Source: an uncultured Actinomycetes bacterium
Lineage (GTDB): Bacteria; Actinomycetota; CADDZG01; WHSQ01
NCBI GenBank assembly: GCA_937863385.1
Contig: CALMBW010000019.1
Location: forward strand, 62,001 to 126,000
Length of the DNA stretch: 64,000 nucleotides
Reading direction: 5' to 3'
This document shows, piece by piece, positions 40,057 to 48,282 of the stretch; position 1 is the first letter of the stretch; each line of letters begins with the position of its first letter. A program made the position numbers and the translations under genes. A model generated the notes under the pieces. The model was given only the letters and a program-made list of their open reading frames with translations, made no database searches and had not been told where the DNA came from.

Positions 40057-40426
40057 CTATCTTCCTTCCTTAGGCCCGGCAACAAGCGCTGCGGGCGTTT
40101 CGCTAAGCCCAGCGCACGCCGGGACGTCCTACTGCCCTCAACGGGCATGTCTCACCTCTATGGACCCACGCGCAAGCAAACCTCGCCCGCCTGGGCCTTT
40201 TACTAAGAGCTTTCCGAGAGATAGGAGCCGGGGATCCCGGTTTGTCCTCTCGGTACTCTGCGTCCGGCGATGTAACACCCCAACCTCGACGGTTCCCGTT
40301 GTCGATCGGGCCTATCGAAGCTCACCGAACTACGGGTGACGCTTCTGTGCATGCCTGAGCACGCGAGCAGCCCCCCAGACGGGGGACGCGATGGGCAAGG
40401 ATAGCCGTGGTGTCCCGCGCGGTCAA
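40057..40426 (-). promoter_or_regulatory. str-operon promoter and long rpsL leader
   Basis: The minus strand has TTGACC (40421-40426), a 17-bp spacer and TATCCT (40398-40403). This is a good housekeeping promoter, with transcription expected near 40391 and a leader of about 335 nt. The leader contains a C5/G6 hairpin near 40370-40385 and, at 40148, an ATG behind AGGTGAG that opens a frame overlapping rpsL out of phase. Regulation by this leader is inferred only. Confidence 0.65.
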
Positions 40427-40821
40427 ACGACTCTAGGAACCGGGGGAAGACCAGAGTGTCTATGAACCCCGGCGCGGTTCAGGTGGTCCATCGGCCCCCA
40501 CAAGGCGGACCTGGGGGAACGCCTACTCCTCGTGCTCATTCTCAAGGTAAGGGAATCGTCGTTGTCTCTTTGCTTCCTCCAGGACCTTCTTGAAGTGCCG
40601 CTCTTCCTCTTCGGGATCCAAGATCTCGGAGGGACGCGAGCGCCAGCGAGCGCCCTTGACGCCGCAGCGGGCGGCGCTACGAAGAAACAGCCGACGACTA
40701 GGGGGCTGCGACTAACTGTGGACACCATGCTCGCTCCTCTCGGTCGGTGGCCTCCACCATCGCGTAGGTGAACGATGAACAGTCAAGACCCTGGCATCAG
40801 TCGTTGGCCGGGCTCGTTTCT
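40427..40821. other. stretch between str promoter and insertion element, no firm gene
   Basis: No gene can be supported with confidence. On the minus strand a frame ending at 40523 encodes a charged tail (LDPEEEERHFKKVLEEAKRQ then RRFPYLENEHEE) that looks protein-like. Its only start is TTG 40621 with no ribosome site; upstream it is open to a TAG near 40705. It may be the C-terminal remnant of a gene lost beside the insertion element. Confidence 0.35.
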
Positions 40822-40844
40822 GGGCTCTTCTCGAAAAAAGGTGG

Positions 40845-42127
40845 TTAGCCACGCCGGCTCGATCGGTGACGACAGCTGAGCAGGACCTTCTGACGATAGC
40901 GGAACGGGTCCCGGAACCCGTAGCTGCGTCGTTTGATGACCTTGATCTTGTTGGTGATGCCTTCGGCGAAAGCGTTGGTCATCCGGTCACCAAAGTAGTT
41001 GAGGATCTCCTCACGCCACCACTGCAGCGTCCGCCAGGTATTGATGAACTCGGGCAGCCCGGCCTCGGTGATGTGATCGATCCACACCTCCAGCCGTCGT
41101 TGTCCTTCGGCTCGATCGGGTGCGTCGTAGATCGCCGCGAACTCCTCTTTGAGCAGCCACGCGAGACGCAGTTCGTCGACCGAGGCATCGAACACGGCCT
41201 CGAGCCACTCTCGCTCTGCAGCGCTGAGTTTGTGCGCGCGCTTCATGAACACCCACCTGGCGCGATAGATCGTCGGGTTGTTGGCCGGGTTGTGCTGGCG
41301 CGAGACACCTCCAGCGTGGCCGGGTTGTGCTGGCGCGAGACACCTCCAGCGTGACCGACGCGCTGGCGGTAGCGGCGCTTGCCCAGGCGCATCCTCACCC
41401 GCTGCGCCGCGGCGTCGATGGCTCGGATGATGTGGAACTTGTCGACCACGATGCGAACGTCCGGAAGCATCTCTTCGACCGCATGGCGATAGGGCCAGTG
41501 ACAGTCCATCACGACCGTCTCGATCCGTGCCCTGACCTCGTCGGACATCGCCAACAGGCCGCCGAAGACCGCTCCTTTGCCGCGCCCTTCGACGAGGTCC
41601 AAGACCGCAGCGCGCTCGGGGTCGGAGAACACCGTGTGGAAGCGGAAACGCTTGCGGAAGGCGCTCTCGTCGAGGCTCAGGACACGGGGCGGATCGGGGT
41701 CGAGTTCGACGAGCTCCGCGGCTGCGTGGGCCTCGAAGGCTTCCTCGATCCGATAGCCCGAGACCTTCTCAGAGATCGCGACGTCGGTGAACGGTTCGAT
41801 GCAGGCACGCTCGAACAGGTGGCGCCGGAAACGTTCGGTCGCTCTGCGCTTCCCGGCGACCGCGGGGTGGGTCTCACGAAATGTCTGATGACAGTCGTTG
41901 CAGCGGAAGCGTCGCTGCGACCACCGCAGCACGCAGGGATAGGAGCACGCCCGGTCGCGCACGCGCCGTTCATTTCGCCCGTGGCCGGTGACCGAGACCA
42001 ATCCGCAGTGGTGACAGGCAGGACGCCTGGTGGAGCTGACACTCACCTCGAGCACACCTTCGACGATCTCGGTGGCAGTCACTTCAAAGCCCTCAAGTTC
42101 GAGGGGCACATCGATACGATCGAGCAA
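40845..42127 (-). pseudogene. ISL3-family transposase disrupted by a 35-bp tandem duplication
   Basis: The N-terminal part (42127 leftwards) has an ISL3 zinc-finger region (CHHCGLVSVTGHGR, FRCNDCHQTFRETHP), a helix-turn-helix and the DDE core start (VLSLDESAFRKRF, VVMDCHWPYRHAV, DKFHIIRAIDAAAQRVRMR). The frame fails in a perfect 35-bp direct repeat (41283-41317 and 41318-41352). The C-terminal part resumes in another frame from about 41287 (FMKRAHKLSAAEREWL to YFGDRMTNAFAEGITNKIK). Removing one repeat copy restores a single frame reading RQHNPANNPTIYRARWVFMK across the junction, exactly as expected of an intact ISL3 protein. The insertion of 35 bases is therefore the inactivating lesion. Confidence 0.88.
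41283..41352. repeat. perfect 35-bp tandem duplication
   Basis: Two identical 35-bp copies beginning GGCCGGGTTGTGCTGGCGCG lie head to tail inside the transposase gene. The unit length is not a multiple of three and causes the frameshift. Perfect identity suggests the duplication is recent. Confidence 0.95.
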
Positions 42128-42279
42128 GGGGGGTCTCCCTTCTTCGATGGTTTCGTCACCGAAGAAGCTAGGGAGGCCCTCCGCTATTCAGGCGGATTCC
42201 CACCGATTTTCAGGGAGAAAGGAAAACCGTCACACCCTTTCGCTACAGTGAAGCGAACAACATCACGGGGAGGTTGCTA

Positions 42280-43407
42280 ATGGCGGTGGAGTGTCCGGAA
42301 TGCGGCTCAACAGAACTCGATCTAGTCGAACGGCTTGAGGACGAGCGTCGTCGACTGAAGTGCGAGTCGTGCGGTCACGAGTGGCTTCGAGGCGAGGCAA
42401 GGGCCGTTTACAAGACGACAACTTCGATCGACGACCTACGCAAACGCTTCCCGTCACCCGAGGACGTCAAGCCCGACATCGTGGAACGCGCTGACCTACT
42501 CAAGCAGCAATATCTGAAAGATCACGCGTCCTCGAGTGCGGCAGCCATCGAGTTCCGCGAGCGGTACCGACAGGTCTTCTCCGAAGAAGGCCTCCGGGAC
42601 ACCGCGCCCCAGGTCCTCAAAGACTTCGCCAACTCCAGCCTCGCGGGTAACCCCGGCAACATGAGCCGTTTCAACGACGCGTGGAATGAGATGGGGGCCG
42701 AGGAAGGCGCCCAACGCGTCAAGGATGCAGTCGAGTACCTCCTGTACGGCCCTGATGACACCTTCCTCGAGGACCGGCTCACCAATCTGGTCGAAGGCAG
42801 GCGCGGCTTCGGGATGACCGGTTTCCGGGAAGCCCTGCTGACGAAGGTGCTTTGCATGGTGGAGCCCACCAGGTTCCTTCCCGTCAACAAGTACAGCGGC
42901 GTTGCTGGGAAGAAGGAGATCGCTAAGTGGGTCTACGACCTCAACCTGCCTCGCCAGGAGACGGTGTCGTGGACCATCGGGCGCTTAATCATCTGGAGCA
43001 ACGACCTGTTACTGGAGCTCGCCGGAGACGGGTTCCAGGACACCGAGCACGCCGCAGGCTTTTTGTGGTGGGCCAAGGACGAGATGCGCGCTCGGAGTGG
43101 CGAGGTTCCTACGGGAGATAGTGACTCCGAGCCAGACTTCATCATCTTCAAGGACGACGACGATGGCTTCCGCCGTTGGATGGTTGAGCACCCGGCCGGT
43201 TTCTATCTGAACGCGAATAGAGCTCCTGCCTCAGACGATGTTCTGCTCCACAAGGTGGGCTGTTCCCATATCGGCGACGCCGAACCGCGCGGCGTGGCCT
43301 GGACGGAGCAATACATCAAGGTCTGCTCTTCAACCAAGCTCGAACTCGAAGTATGGAGCAGGACAGTGGCCGGTCAAGAAGCTCGTCACTGCCAAACCTG
43401 CACTTAG
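42280..43407 (+). CDS. zinc-ribbon protein of unknown function, possible restriction or defence accessory
   Basis: A 375-aa protein. Residues 1-40 are a zinc ribbon (CPECGSTELDL, CESCGHEW). The middle (about 45-270) is helical and contains GRRGFGMTGFREALLTKVL and FLPVNKYSGVAGKKEIAKWV, a pattern I associate with McrB-type restriction accessory proteins. The C-terminal ~100 residues (GFYLNANRAPASDDVLLHKV, then GCSHI, YIKVCSS, CQTC) form a separate Cys/His-containing module of unknown role. ATG 42280 has GGGGAGG six bases upstream. It follows the insertion element and precedes the EVE-like gene by 138 bp. The defence role is inference; the protein is not confidently recognised. Confidence 0.75.
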   Translation: MAVECPECGSTELDLVERLEDERRRLKCESCGHEWLRGEARAVYKTTTSIDDLRKRFPSPEDVKPDIVERADLLKQQYLKDHASSSAAAIEFRERYRQVFSEEGLRDTAPQVLKDFANSSLAGNPGNMSRFNDAWNEMGAEEGAQRVKDAVEYLLYGPDDTFLEDRLTNLVEGRRGFGMTGFREALLTKVLCMVEPTRFLPVNKYSGVAGKKEIAKWVYDLNLPRQETVSWTIGRLIIWSNDLLLELAGDGFQDTEHAAGFLWWAKDEMRARSGEVPTGDSDSEPDFIIFKDDDDGFRRWMVEHPAGFYLNANRAPASDDVLLHKVGCSHIGDAEPRGVAWTEQYIKVCSSTKLELEVWSRTVAGQEARHCQTCT

Positions 43408-43545
43408 ACAGGATCTCCCCACTCGGACCGGAGGTAGGACGTGCCCCGGTCAGAGCCTTACGAGGTCCGGGCCAAGACTGGCTCTTCGCAATACTGTCGC
43501 AAGGTCGCGCTATAAAGGCGCTATCGACGGACAAGGGGGAGAAAG

Positions 43546-44019
43546 TTGCCCAAGTACTGGTGGGTCAACCAGGGACGGACTTACGAAGTTCAACGGGCCG
43601 GGGGTTATCTGTTCGCTTCATCCGGGTCAGGGTCAGGGCGCGAAGTGCCGTCTTGGGAGGCGCTCAAACAGATGCTTCCCGGCGACACCGTCTTTCACTA
43701 TTCCGAAGGCCTCTTGAGAGCGCTCGGTAAGGTCAGCGCGCCAGCGGAGACCGCTGTCCATCCCGATGGGGAACGCGAAGGTGCTGAGGTCAATGCGGAC
43801 AACGGTTACAAGGTTTCGGTCGAGTACCACCAGATCGATCCGCCGATCTCTCTCGACGAGATCCCGCTCAGGCTGCGCGATCCCAAGCTAGGGCCCTTCA
43901 CCAAGGGCAAAGAGAGGGTTGGAACTCCACAGCAGGGTTACGCGTTCCCCCTAACCAACGGATTCGTCATGGACTTCAAGAAAGCGTTCCCGGACCGGCT
44001 TCCGATCGACCCTTGGTAG
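43546..44019 (+). CDS. small EVE/PUA-like domain protein, possible modified-base reader
   Basis: A 157-aa protein beginning PKYWWVNQGRTYEVQRAGGY, followed by MLPGDTVFHYSEGLLRALGKV and PTNGFV-like strands. The WWVNQ...GGYL...GDxVFHY arrangement resembles EVE/PUA-like or McrA-associated domains that sense modified nucleic acid. The TTG start is supported by AAGGGGGAG seven bases upstream. It may act with the zinc-ribbon protein encoded just upstream. It ends 15 bp from the convergent UDG-like gene. Domain assignment is moderate and function unproven. Confidence 0.68.
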   Translation: MPKYWWVNQGRTYEVQRAGGYLFASSGSGSGREVPSWEALKQMLPGDTVFHYSEGLLRALGKVSAPAETAVHPDGEREGAEVNADNGYKVSVEYHQIDPPISLDEIPLRLRDPKLGPFTKGKERVGTPQQGYAFPLTNGFVMDFKKAFPDRLPIDPW

Positions 44020-44034
44020 CCGCAAGGTCCTCTC

Positions 44035-44841
44035 TCAAGGGTGATCTGCCCAACTAGGAGTCCACCCTCGTTCCTCGAGCGCGTTCCTCAATACCTTCGT
44101 GTCTCTCTCGTTAGGAGGCGCCGCCTGGTTGAAGTTGTTCATCGCCAGGGCAATCACACCGCGCGCCGGCTGAGCCACAAGTACCCGTCTCTTCTTCTCG
44201 AAAGGAACTGGTTCACCACCCACACCCAAAAGCCCGAGAATCGGCATCTTCAGCGCCTCGAACTCCCTCTCGAAGGGGGCTCCAACACCGAAAACGTACT
44301 CAGCGCCAGCGGCTGAGATCGGCTGCCAAACATGGCGATCTACGAGATAACGAGCTTCGGCACTCCATCGAAAACGGCTGTTCAGGGTCTCCGAATGCCA
44401 GGGATAAAGCTCAAACGCGAGCATCTCTTTGCCGCTGAAAGTGCTATCCGCGTACCACCTGCGAAGAAAGCCCAAACGCGTTTGATGGTGACGGTTATAG
44501 CCCCAGGGCTCCCGCAGATACGGCCATGAGCTTGCCCACTCGGTGTAAGAGCCCATCGCTTTGATCTCATCGACGAAGGAGCCACCCGCGTACTGAAACG
44601 GAGGCGCGACTGGCCCTGGGTTCAGGGCCAGAAACACAGCCCTCGGCTGGGCGAACAGGTCGCCCAGGAATGGCTCGGGAAAGGCTTCGAGGTTAGGCGC
44701 CCCGTCACCAGTGCCCTTGTAAGAGTCGAACCACGCTCGCAAACCGTCGCTAACAACGCGATCGCCGACCATCCACCGCCGGATCTCCTCATCCCATAGC
44801 TGGGAGAGCTCAGTCCTGGAATCTGCAGGGCCACCTATCAC
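44035..44841 (-). CDS. uracil-DNA-glycosylase-like protein
   Basis: A 268-aa protein with AVFLALNPGPVAPPFQYAGG near residue 60-80. LNPG in this position resembles motif A of the UDG superfamily. Later segments include HHQTRLGFLRRWYADSTF and EYVFGVGAPFERE, the latter in the region where the family has its second catalytic motif, although the usual His motif is not obvious. Activity on uracil is therefore uncertain. The GTG start overlaps the stop of the phospholipase-like gene (GTGA), so it is the third gene of a coupled operon. The open frame continues upstream but there reads the phospholipase gene out of phase. Confidence 0.65.
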   Translation of the reverse strand: MIGGPADSRTELSQLWDEEIRRWMVGDRVVSDGLRAWFDSYKGTGDGAPNLEAFPEPFLGDLFAQPRAVFLALNPGPVAPPFQYAGGSFVDEIKAMGSYTEWASSWPYLREPWGYNRHHQTRLGFLRRWYADSTFSGKEMLAFELYPWHSETLNSRFRWSAEARYLVDRHVWQPISAAGAEYVFGVGAPFEREFEALKMPILGLLGVGGEPVPFEKKRRVLVAQPARGVIALAMNNFNQAAPPNERDTKVLRNALEERGWTPSWADHP

Positions 44842-45352
44842 AGGGATGTGAGCAGGTCTGCCATGGCATTGGCGGCGCGGTTGAGTTGGCGTTTGGTTTT
44901 TCGGTGAACTTTCGTGTTGTAGCCGTGGGGGCGGTAAGCGTTGCCCAGCCTCCAGTACTTGCGATGTGCCTGGCGGGCCAGTCGCCGCGCCATCGCACCC
45001 GGTTTCGCCGCATCCTGTCCGTCGTAGGCGAAGCCGTATTCGGCGATGCGGTGATCGACGGCGGATTCGTGGGCGCTGTGCATCGACTCTTCCTTCTTTG
45101 AAAAATCGGTGTGCGTCGGGTTGGCGACATCGCCAACGATGTGGGCTAGATAGCCCAAGGCCTTGCTGGCGGCCTTGCGCTTGCCGTTGGCCAAGCGCTT
45201 CTTTGTTCGTTCGAACCACACTGCTGCCGCTTCGTCGGCCCCCCGTACTCACTCCCCCAGCGGTCGTATGTGCCGTTGGCCCATGCGTGGGCCGGAACTG
45301 GCAGAAAGACTAGAGAAAAGGTCGCTGCCAGCTCGATAGCGACGAGCTTCAT
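44838..45352 (-). pseudogene. zinc-dependent phospholipase C / S1-P1-like secreted protein, frameshifted
   Basis: A signal peptide (MKLVAIELAATFSLVFLPVP, then AHA) would be cleaved just before Trp24. In zinc phospholipases C and S1/P1 nucleases the mature N-terminal Trp is itself a zinc ligand. The frame breaks at a C6 run on the plus strand (45239-45244, G6 in the coding sense); one more G restores YGGADEAAAVWFERTKKRLA. The rest carries the zinc-site pattern YLAHIVGDVANPTHTD and MHSAHESAVDHRIAEYGF. The restored protein would be about 171 aa, short for the family. Its start overlaps the upstream membrane-protein stop by four bases. The frameshift may be real, programmed or a sequencing error in a homopolymer. 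Confidence 0.7.
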
Positions 45353-45843
45353 AGCGAAGGGCCCTGATGGTCTAGTCGATCAACGATGCCTCGGGCGGCC
45401 GCTGCCTGGGAGGTACCGCTCACCTGAAGCTCATACTTCGTCTCGGATGTCGACAGCGTCAAGGTCCAACTGATGATTCCCCTATCGAGGCCCGCCCCGA
45501 CGGCAGTCGGATCTAGCGAGATCGTTTCTTCCACCTTCTTGCCTGAGAGTCGCCGCAACCTTAAGAGCAACAATCTGCGGTTGGTCGAGACAACGACGTA
45601 ATGCCGCATGAAGACGACCGTAAGGATACCGGTATATGCGCCTACGACCCAAGGACCGATCGAACCTCGGTCGGTGAACCCTAGGACGAAAAGGACCGGA
45701 AAGAGCGGGAGCATGTAGAGCAACAAGCGAAGCCTCCTGATCGCGAACAGGGAACCCTCGATCCGTTCCTCCGGCTCGAGATATGGTCCCGCTACCGCCA
45801 CAGCGCGCTTCTCGATCTTTTCTCGCCGCTGCTCCAAACCCAT
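45349..45843 (-). CDS. membrane protein with PH-like (bPH/YdbT-type) domain
   Basis: A 164-aa protein. After a charged N-terminus (YLEPEERIEGSLFAIRRLR) come two TM helices (about residues 40-57 and 62-80). A C-terminal soluble part resembles a bacterial PH domain: VVVSTNRRLLLLRLRRLSGK and VEETISLDPTAVGAG, then a late strand-rich stretch. It heads the small operon with the phospholipase-like and UDG-like genes (ATGA overlap). Function unknown. Confidence 0.7.
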   Translation of the reverse strand: MGLEQRREKIEKRAVAVAGPYLEPEERIEGSLFAIRRLRLLLYMLPLFPVLFVLGFTDRGSIGPWVVGAYTGILTVVFMRHYVVVSTNRRLLLLRLRRLSGKKVEETISLDPTAVGAGLDRGIISWTLTLSTSETKYELQVSGTSQAAAARGIVDRLDHQGPSL

Positions 45844-45929
45844 CGTTCTCCCATCCGCCGACCTGCACCCAGGCTAGCCGGTGCCGGACTAGCGAGGCGA
45901 TGCTCAAGAAGTGATTCAATGGAGATGAG

Positions 45930-46355
45930 ATGAAGATGATCGGCAGGATGTTGGTAGGGGCATCTGCAGGACTTTTGTTCAGCACCTTCGGGCTCATCGA
46001 TACCACCACGGGTCTGGAGTTGTCGGGCGGGAACGAATGGACGCTCGCGATCGCCGTTTTCGGTATGTGTTTGGGGGCATTCTGCATGGCGGCTGTGGAA
46101 CCTTTCTACCGCCGCATTGGGTCCGTGATCGGGGCTGTATCCGGCCTCCTGATTGGCATCCTCGTGAGAGATGGTGCGGCTACTGGCGCACACGTTCCCG
46201 GCGTCGGTGTTCCCGCGGGCACATTCGAGCCGCCTCGTGCCCTCGATGCGGGTGAGAACGTGATCCTGCTTCTAGCCCTCGTCCTAATGGGAGCACTGAT
46301 CGGGACGGTGATTCAGGCTGGTTGGCGGCGAGGTCACCAAGACCGAGTCAGCTAG
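45930..46355 (+). CDS. small multi-pass membrane protein, unknown
   Basis: A 141-aa hydrophobic protein with about four TM segments: near the N-terminus (MLVGASAGLLFSTFGLI), around 40-57 (LAIAVFGMCLGAFCMAAV), 63-77 (IGSVIGAVSGLLIGIL) and 108-127 (VILLLALVLMGALIGTVI). No catalytic motif is visible. AATGGAGATGAG precedes the ATG. It is flanked by oppositely oriented genes and appears monocistronic. Confidence 0.65.
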   Translation: MKMIGRMLVGASAGLLFSTFGLIDTTTGLELSGGNEWTLAIAVFGMCLGAFCMAAVEPFYRRIGSVIGAVSGLLIGILVRDGAATGAHVPGVGVPAGTFEPPRALDAGENVILLLALVLMGALIGTVIQAGWRRGHQDRVS

Positions 46356-46385
46356 TCCGTAACAACACCACCGATCCTTCGTGCT

Positions 46386-46721
46386 CTAGGCGCTGATCCG
46401 GCGGTCGTTGTGGCGGCGATCGGACGCCGCATCTAGTGCCACCCGCGTGCGGCGGCGTTCTCCCATGCGGCGGTCATAGGCCGGGATCGAGCCATAGGCA
46501 GACGGCGAGCGAGGCGTCAAGGCACCTACGGCCGGGGGCGCTGCTACTGCAGGCCGCGACGAGGTGTAGGCACTGGCGGTACGGGTCGTTGCCTGTGGGG
46601 CGGTCTCGGCAGCTTCGGTCTCACCAGTGATCAGAGCGAGACCGTCGGGGTCGTTACGACGAAGCCACGTCCGAGCGACCAACCAGGCGATCCACAGAGC
46701 CAGAACGAATATCGCGAGCAT
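46386..46721 (-). CDS. single-pass membrane protein with Arg-rich tail
   Basis: 111 aa from ATG 46721: one N-terminal TM helix (MLAIFVLALWIAWLVARTWL), an Ala/Thr/Pro-rich linker and a basic end with two related motifs (DRRMGERRR and DRRHNDRR). An open frame continues 32 codons upstream but without a hydrophobic start or ribosome site. It lies 68 bp downstream of the tandem membrane-protein pair and may be part of that unit. Unrecognised. Confidence 0.55.
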   Translation of the reverse strand: MLAIFVLALWIAWLVARTWLRRNDPDGLALITGETEAAETAPQATTRTASAYTSSRPAVAAPPAVGALTPRSPSAYGSIPAYDRRMGERRRTRVALDAASDRRHNDRRISA

Positions 46722-46789
46722 CGAAGCCTCCCCAGCACAGACGGTGTTACCTGGAGATACTCCGAACCCTGCCGGAGTCCTGCCGGCGC

Positions 46790-47467
46790 CTAGGCTAGAA
46801 AGGCAACCAGGGACCACCCCGAGGCCACCGTCAGCAAGGTGCCAGAAGACAACAAAGCGAGGTGACCCGCTTTGTTGTCACCGAACATGCCCGCCAAGGC
46901 CACCATCACCGCCGCCAGGGCGATGAGAGACAGCCCGAACATGCCCTTCACGCCCCGTGCTCCATATGCCTCGGCAACGTCGACGAAGTCGTTCTGCTCG
47001 GCGACCAGCCGGTCTATCTCGGCCTGGTCCGCAGCAAGGACCGCGGCGGTCTGGTCGTCGATCTCGCCCGGATCGTCGATCGGATCGGATAGCGACTGCG
47101 CCAACGTCATCAAGTTTTGGGCTGCCTGGGCGTCCGCGCTGGCAAGCGAGCTCTCGGCCGCGAAGATGTCCAAGGCCTGGAGTGCGAGAGCTTGGCGCAA
47201 CTCAGCTTCTGACGTCAACGTGATGGCGTCCCGGAGGGCTTCAGCCGAGAACGAGAACAGCGTTCCCCTGGTTGCCAGCCGCGTGAACACGTCTACCGAA
47301 CGACGCGATGCCCTAACCAGGTTGCGCTCTTCGCTCTGATTCGCGTGGAACTCCATCAGGGCGATGAGACTCGCCGCGATCGTGATCAGGCCAACCAGGA
47401 TCGCGATCCATCCGTCCATCCGGGCAGATCCCGAACGTTCGTGCACGGTTTCGAGGTCGAGGTCCAT
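46790..47467 (-). CDS. membrane protein B of a tandem pair
   Basis: 225 aa. One N-terminal TM helix (WIAILVGLITIAASLIALME) is followed by about 115 residues of predicted helical, Ala/Gln/Glu-rich soluble sequence, then two C-terminal TM helices (LSLIALAAVMVALAGMF and LLSSGTLLTVASGWSLVAF). The ATG overlaps the stop of protein A by one base (TGATG). The architecture and helix placement match protein A, suggesting paralogy. It resembles DUF4337-type proteins in layout; function unknown. Confidence 0.68.
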   Translation of the reverse strand: MDLDLETVHERSGSARMDGWIAILVGLITIAASLIALMEFHANQSEERNLVRASRRSVDVFTRLATRGTLFSFSAEALRDAITLTSEAELRQALALQALDIFAAESSLASADAQAAQNLMTLAQSLSDPIDDPGEIDDQTAAVLAADQAEIDRLVAEQNDFVDVAEAYGARGVKGMFGLSLIALAAVMVALAGMFGDNKAGHLALLSSGTLLTVASGWSLVAFLA

Positions 47468-48102
47468 CAAGCCACCTCCACGACGACGGCCGCTGCTGCT
47501 GCGATCACCAAGACGGACGCGCTAAGCGAGGTAAAGAGCCGGTGACGAGCTTTGAAACCTTGTGCTAGAGCGCCGAAAGCGAATGCCAGGGCCAATAGCA
47601 CGGTAAGGGAGAAAAGCTTGACCGCGGTATCGAACTCTTGATCGGCCTCAGTCTGAAGCGCCTCGGCATCTAGAGCAACGAGGTCTGGGTTGGTGTCACG
47701 GACGTCGGCGAGGTACCGGGCGAAGTCGATCCGATCCCCGTCGAGATAGCCCTCATCGACGATCTGCGAATTCGGACCGAGAAGCTTCGCGATCTGCTCT
47801 TGGATACCGGCTTCCACCTGCAGAGCCGAGCGTGCCGCTCCCCTGCTGGACCCCACCCGAGCTCGGTACGCCTGGGCTCGCATCTCCGCGCTGAGATATG
47901 CAAGCGCCCCGAAGCCATGGTCCACCACGGCGTAGCGCACGTCTTCGACCACGGCGGCATCGTGCTTGACCTGAGCTCTGAGACTCTGCTGCCACGTATC
48001 TGATGCCGAGTCCGAGTGCACCGAACCCCGCCACGCCACCACTGCTGCTACCGCGGCAACGCACGCCAGCAACACGGCGATCTTGAACTTGCTCTCGTCC
48101 AT
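47467..48102 (-). CDS. membrane protein A of a tandem pair
   Basis: 211 aa from ATG 48102, which has AGGGAGAGG upstream. An N-terminal TM helix (IAVLLACVAAVAAVVAW) precedes about 120 mostly helical residues (SLRAQVKHDAAVVEDVRYAV, LQVEAGIQEQIAKLLG), then two TM helices (LFSLTVLLALAFAFGALA and LSASVLVIAAAAAVVVEV). It is translationally coupled to protein B and divergent from the TerC gene 180 bp away. The frame extends 48 codons upstream without support. Unrecognised family. Confidence 0.68.
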   Translation of the reverse strand: MDESKFKIAVLLACVAAVAAVVAWRGSVHSDSASDTWQQSLRAQVKHDAAVVEDVRYAVVDHGFGALAYLSAEMRAQAYRARVGSSRGAARSALQVEAGIQEQIAKLLGPNSQIVDEGYLDGDRIDFARYLADVRDTNPDLVALDAEALQTEADQEFDTAVKLFSLTVLLALAFAFGALAQGFKARHRLFTSLSASVLVIAAAAAVVVEVA

Positions 48103-48282
48103 AGCCTCTCCCTGCAGAACTCGGGAAAGCCTAGCCAAGCTTTTGGCCGTCAGCCAGAGGGTTGGGCCACCTGCGCGACCGGTCCCCAGACATGGCGATG
48201 GAGCGCGCCCGCAAGAGCTGCCGTGCGAAGATTGCCGCGCTTTCATACGGCGAACGAACGGCGAGCGAAAGGCGCACCGGTT

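Larger units (their letters stand above)
40822..42222 (-). mobile_element. degenerate ISL3-family insertion sequence (approximate ends)
   Basis: A transposase of the ISL3 (IS204/IS1001/IS1096/IS1165) group fills this ~1.4-kb segment. Candidate terminal inverted repeats are imperfect: the left end begins GGGCTCTTCTCGAAAAAAGG, and the right end contains CCACCGATTTTC against CCACCTTTTTTC from the left complement. I could not confirm an 8-bp target duplication, so the ends are approximate. The transposase is broken (see the pseudogene entry), so the copy is probably immobile on its own. Confidence 0.7.

Noticed and set aside
44842-45252. N-terminal extension of the UDG-like protein
   Set aside because: This stretch is the phospholipase-like gene read out of frame; the GTGA overlap marks the true start.
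48103-48282. yybP-ykoY manganese riboswitch before the TerC gene
   Set aside because: The expected GGGGAGUAG-like core and paired GUC/GCCAACG elements were not found.
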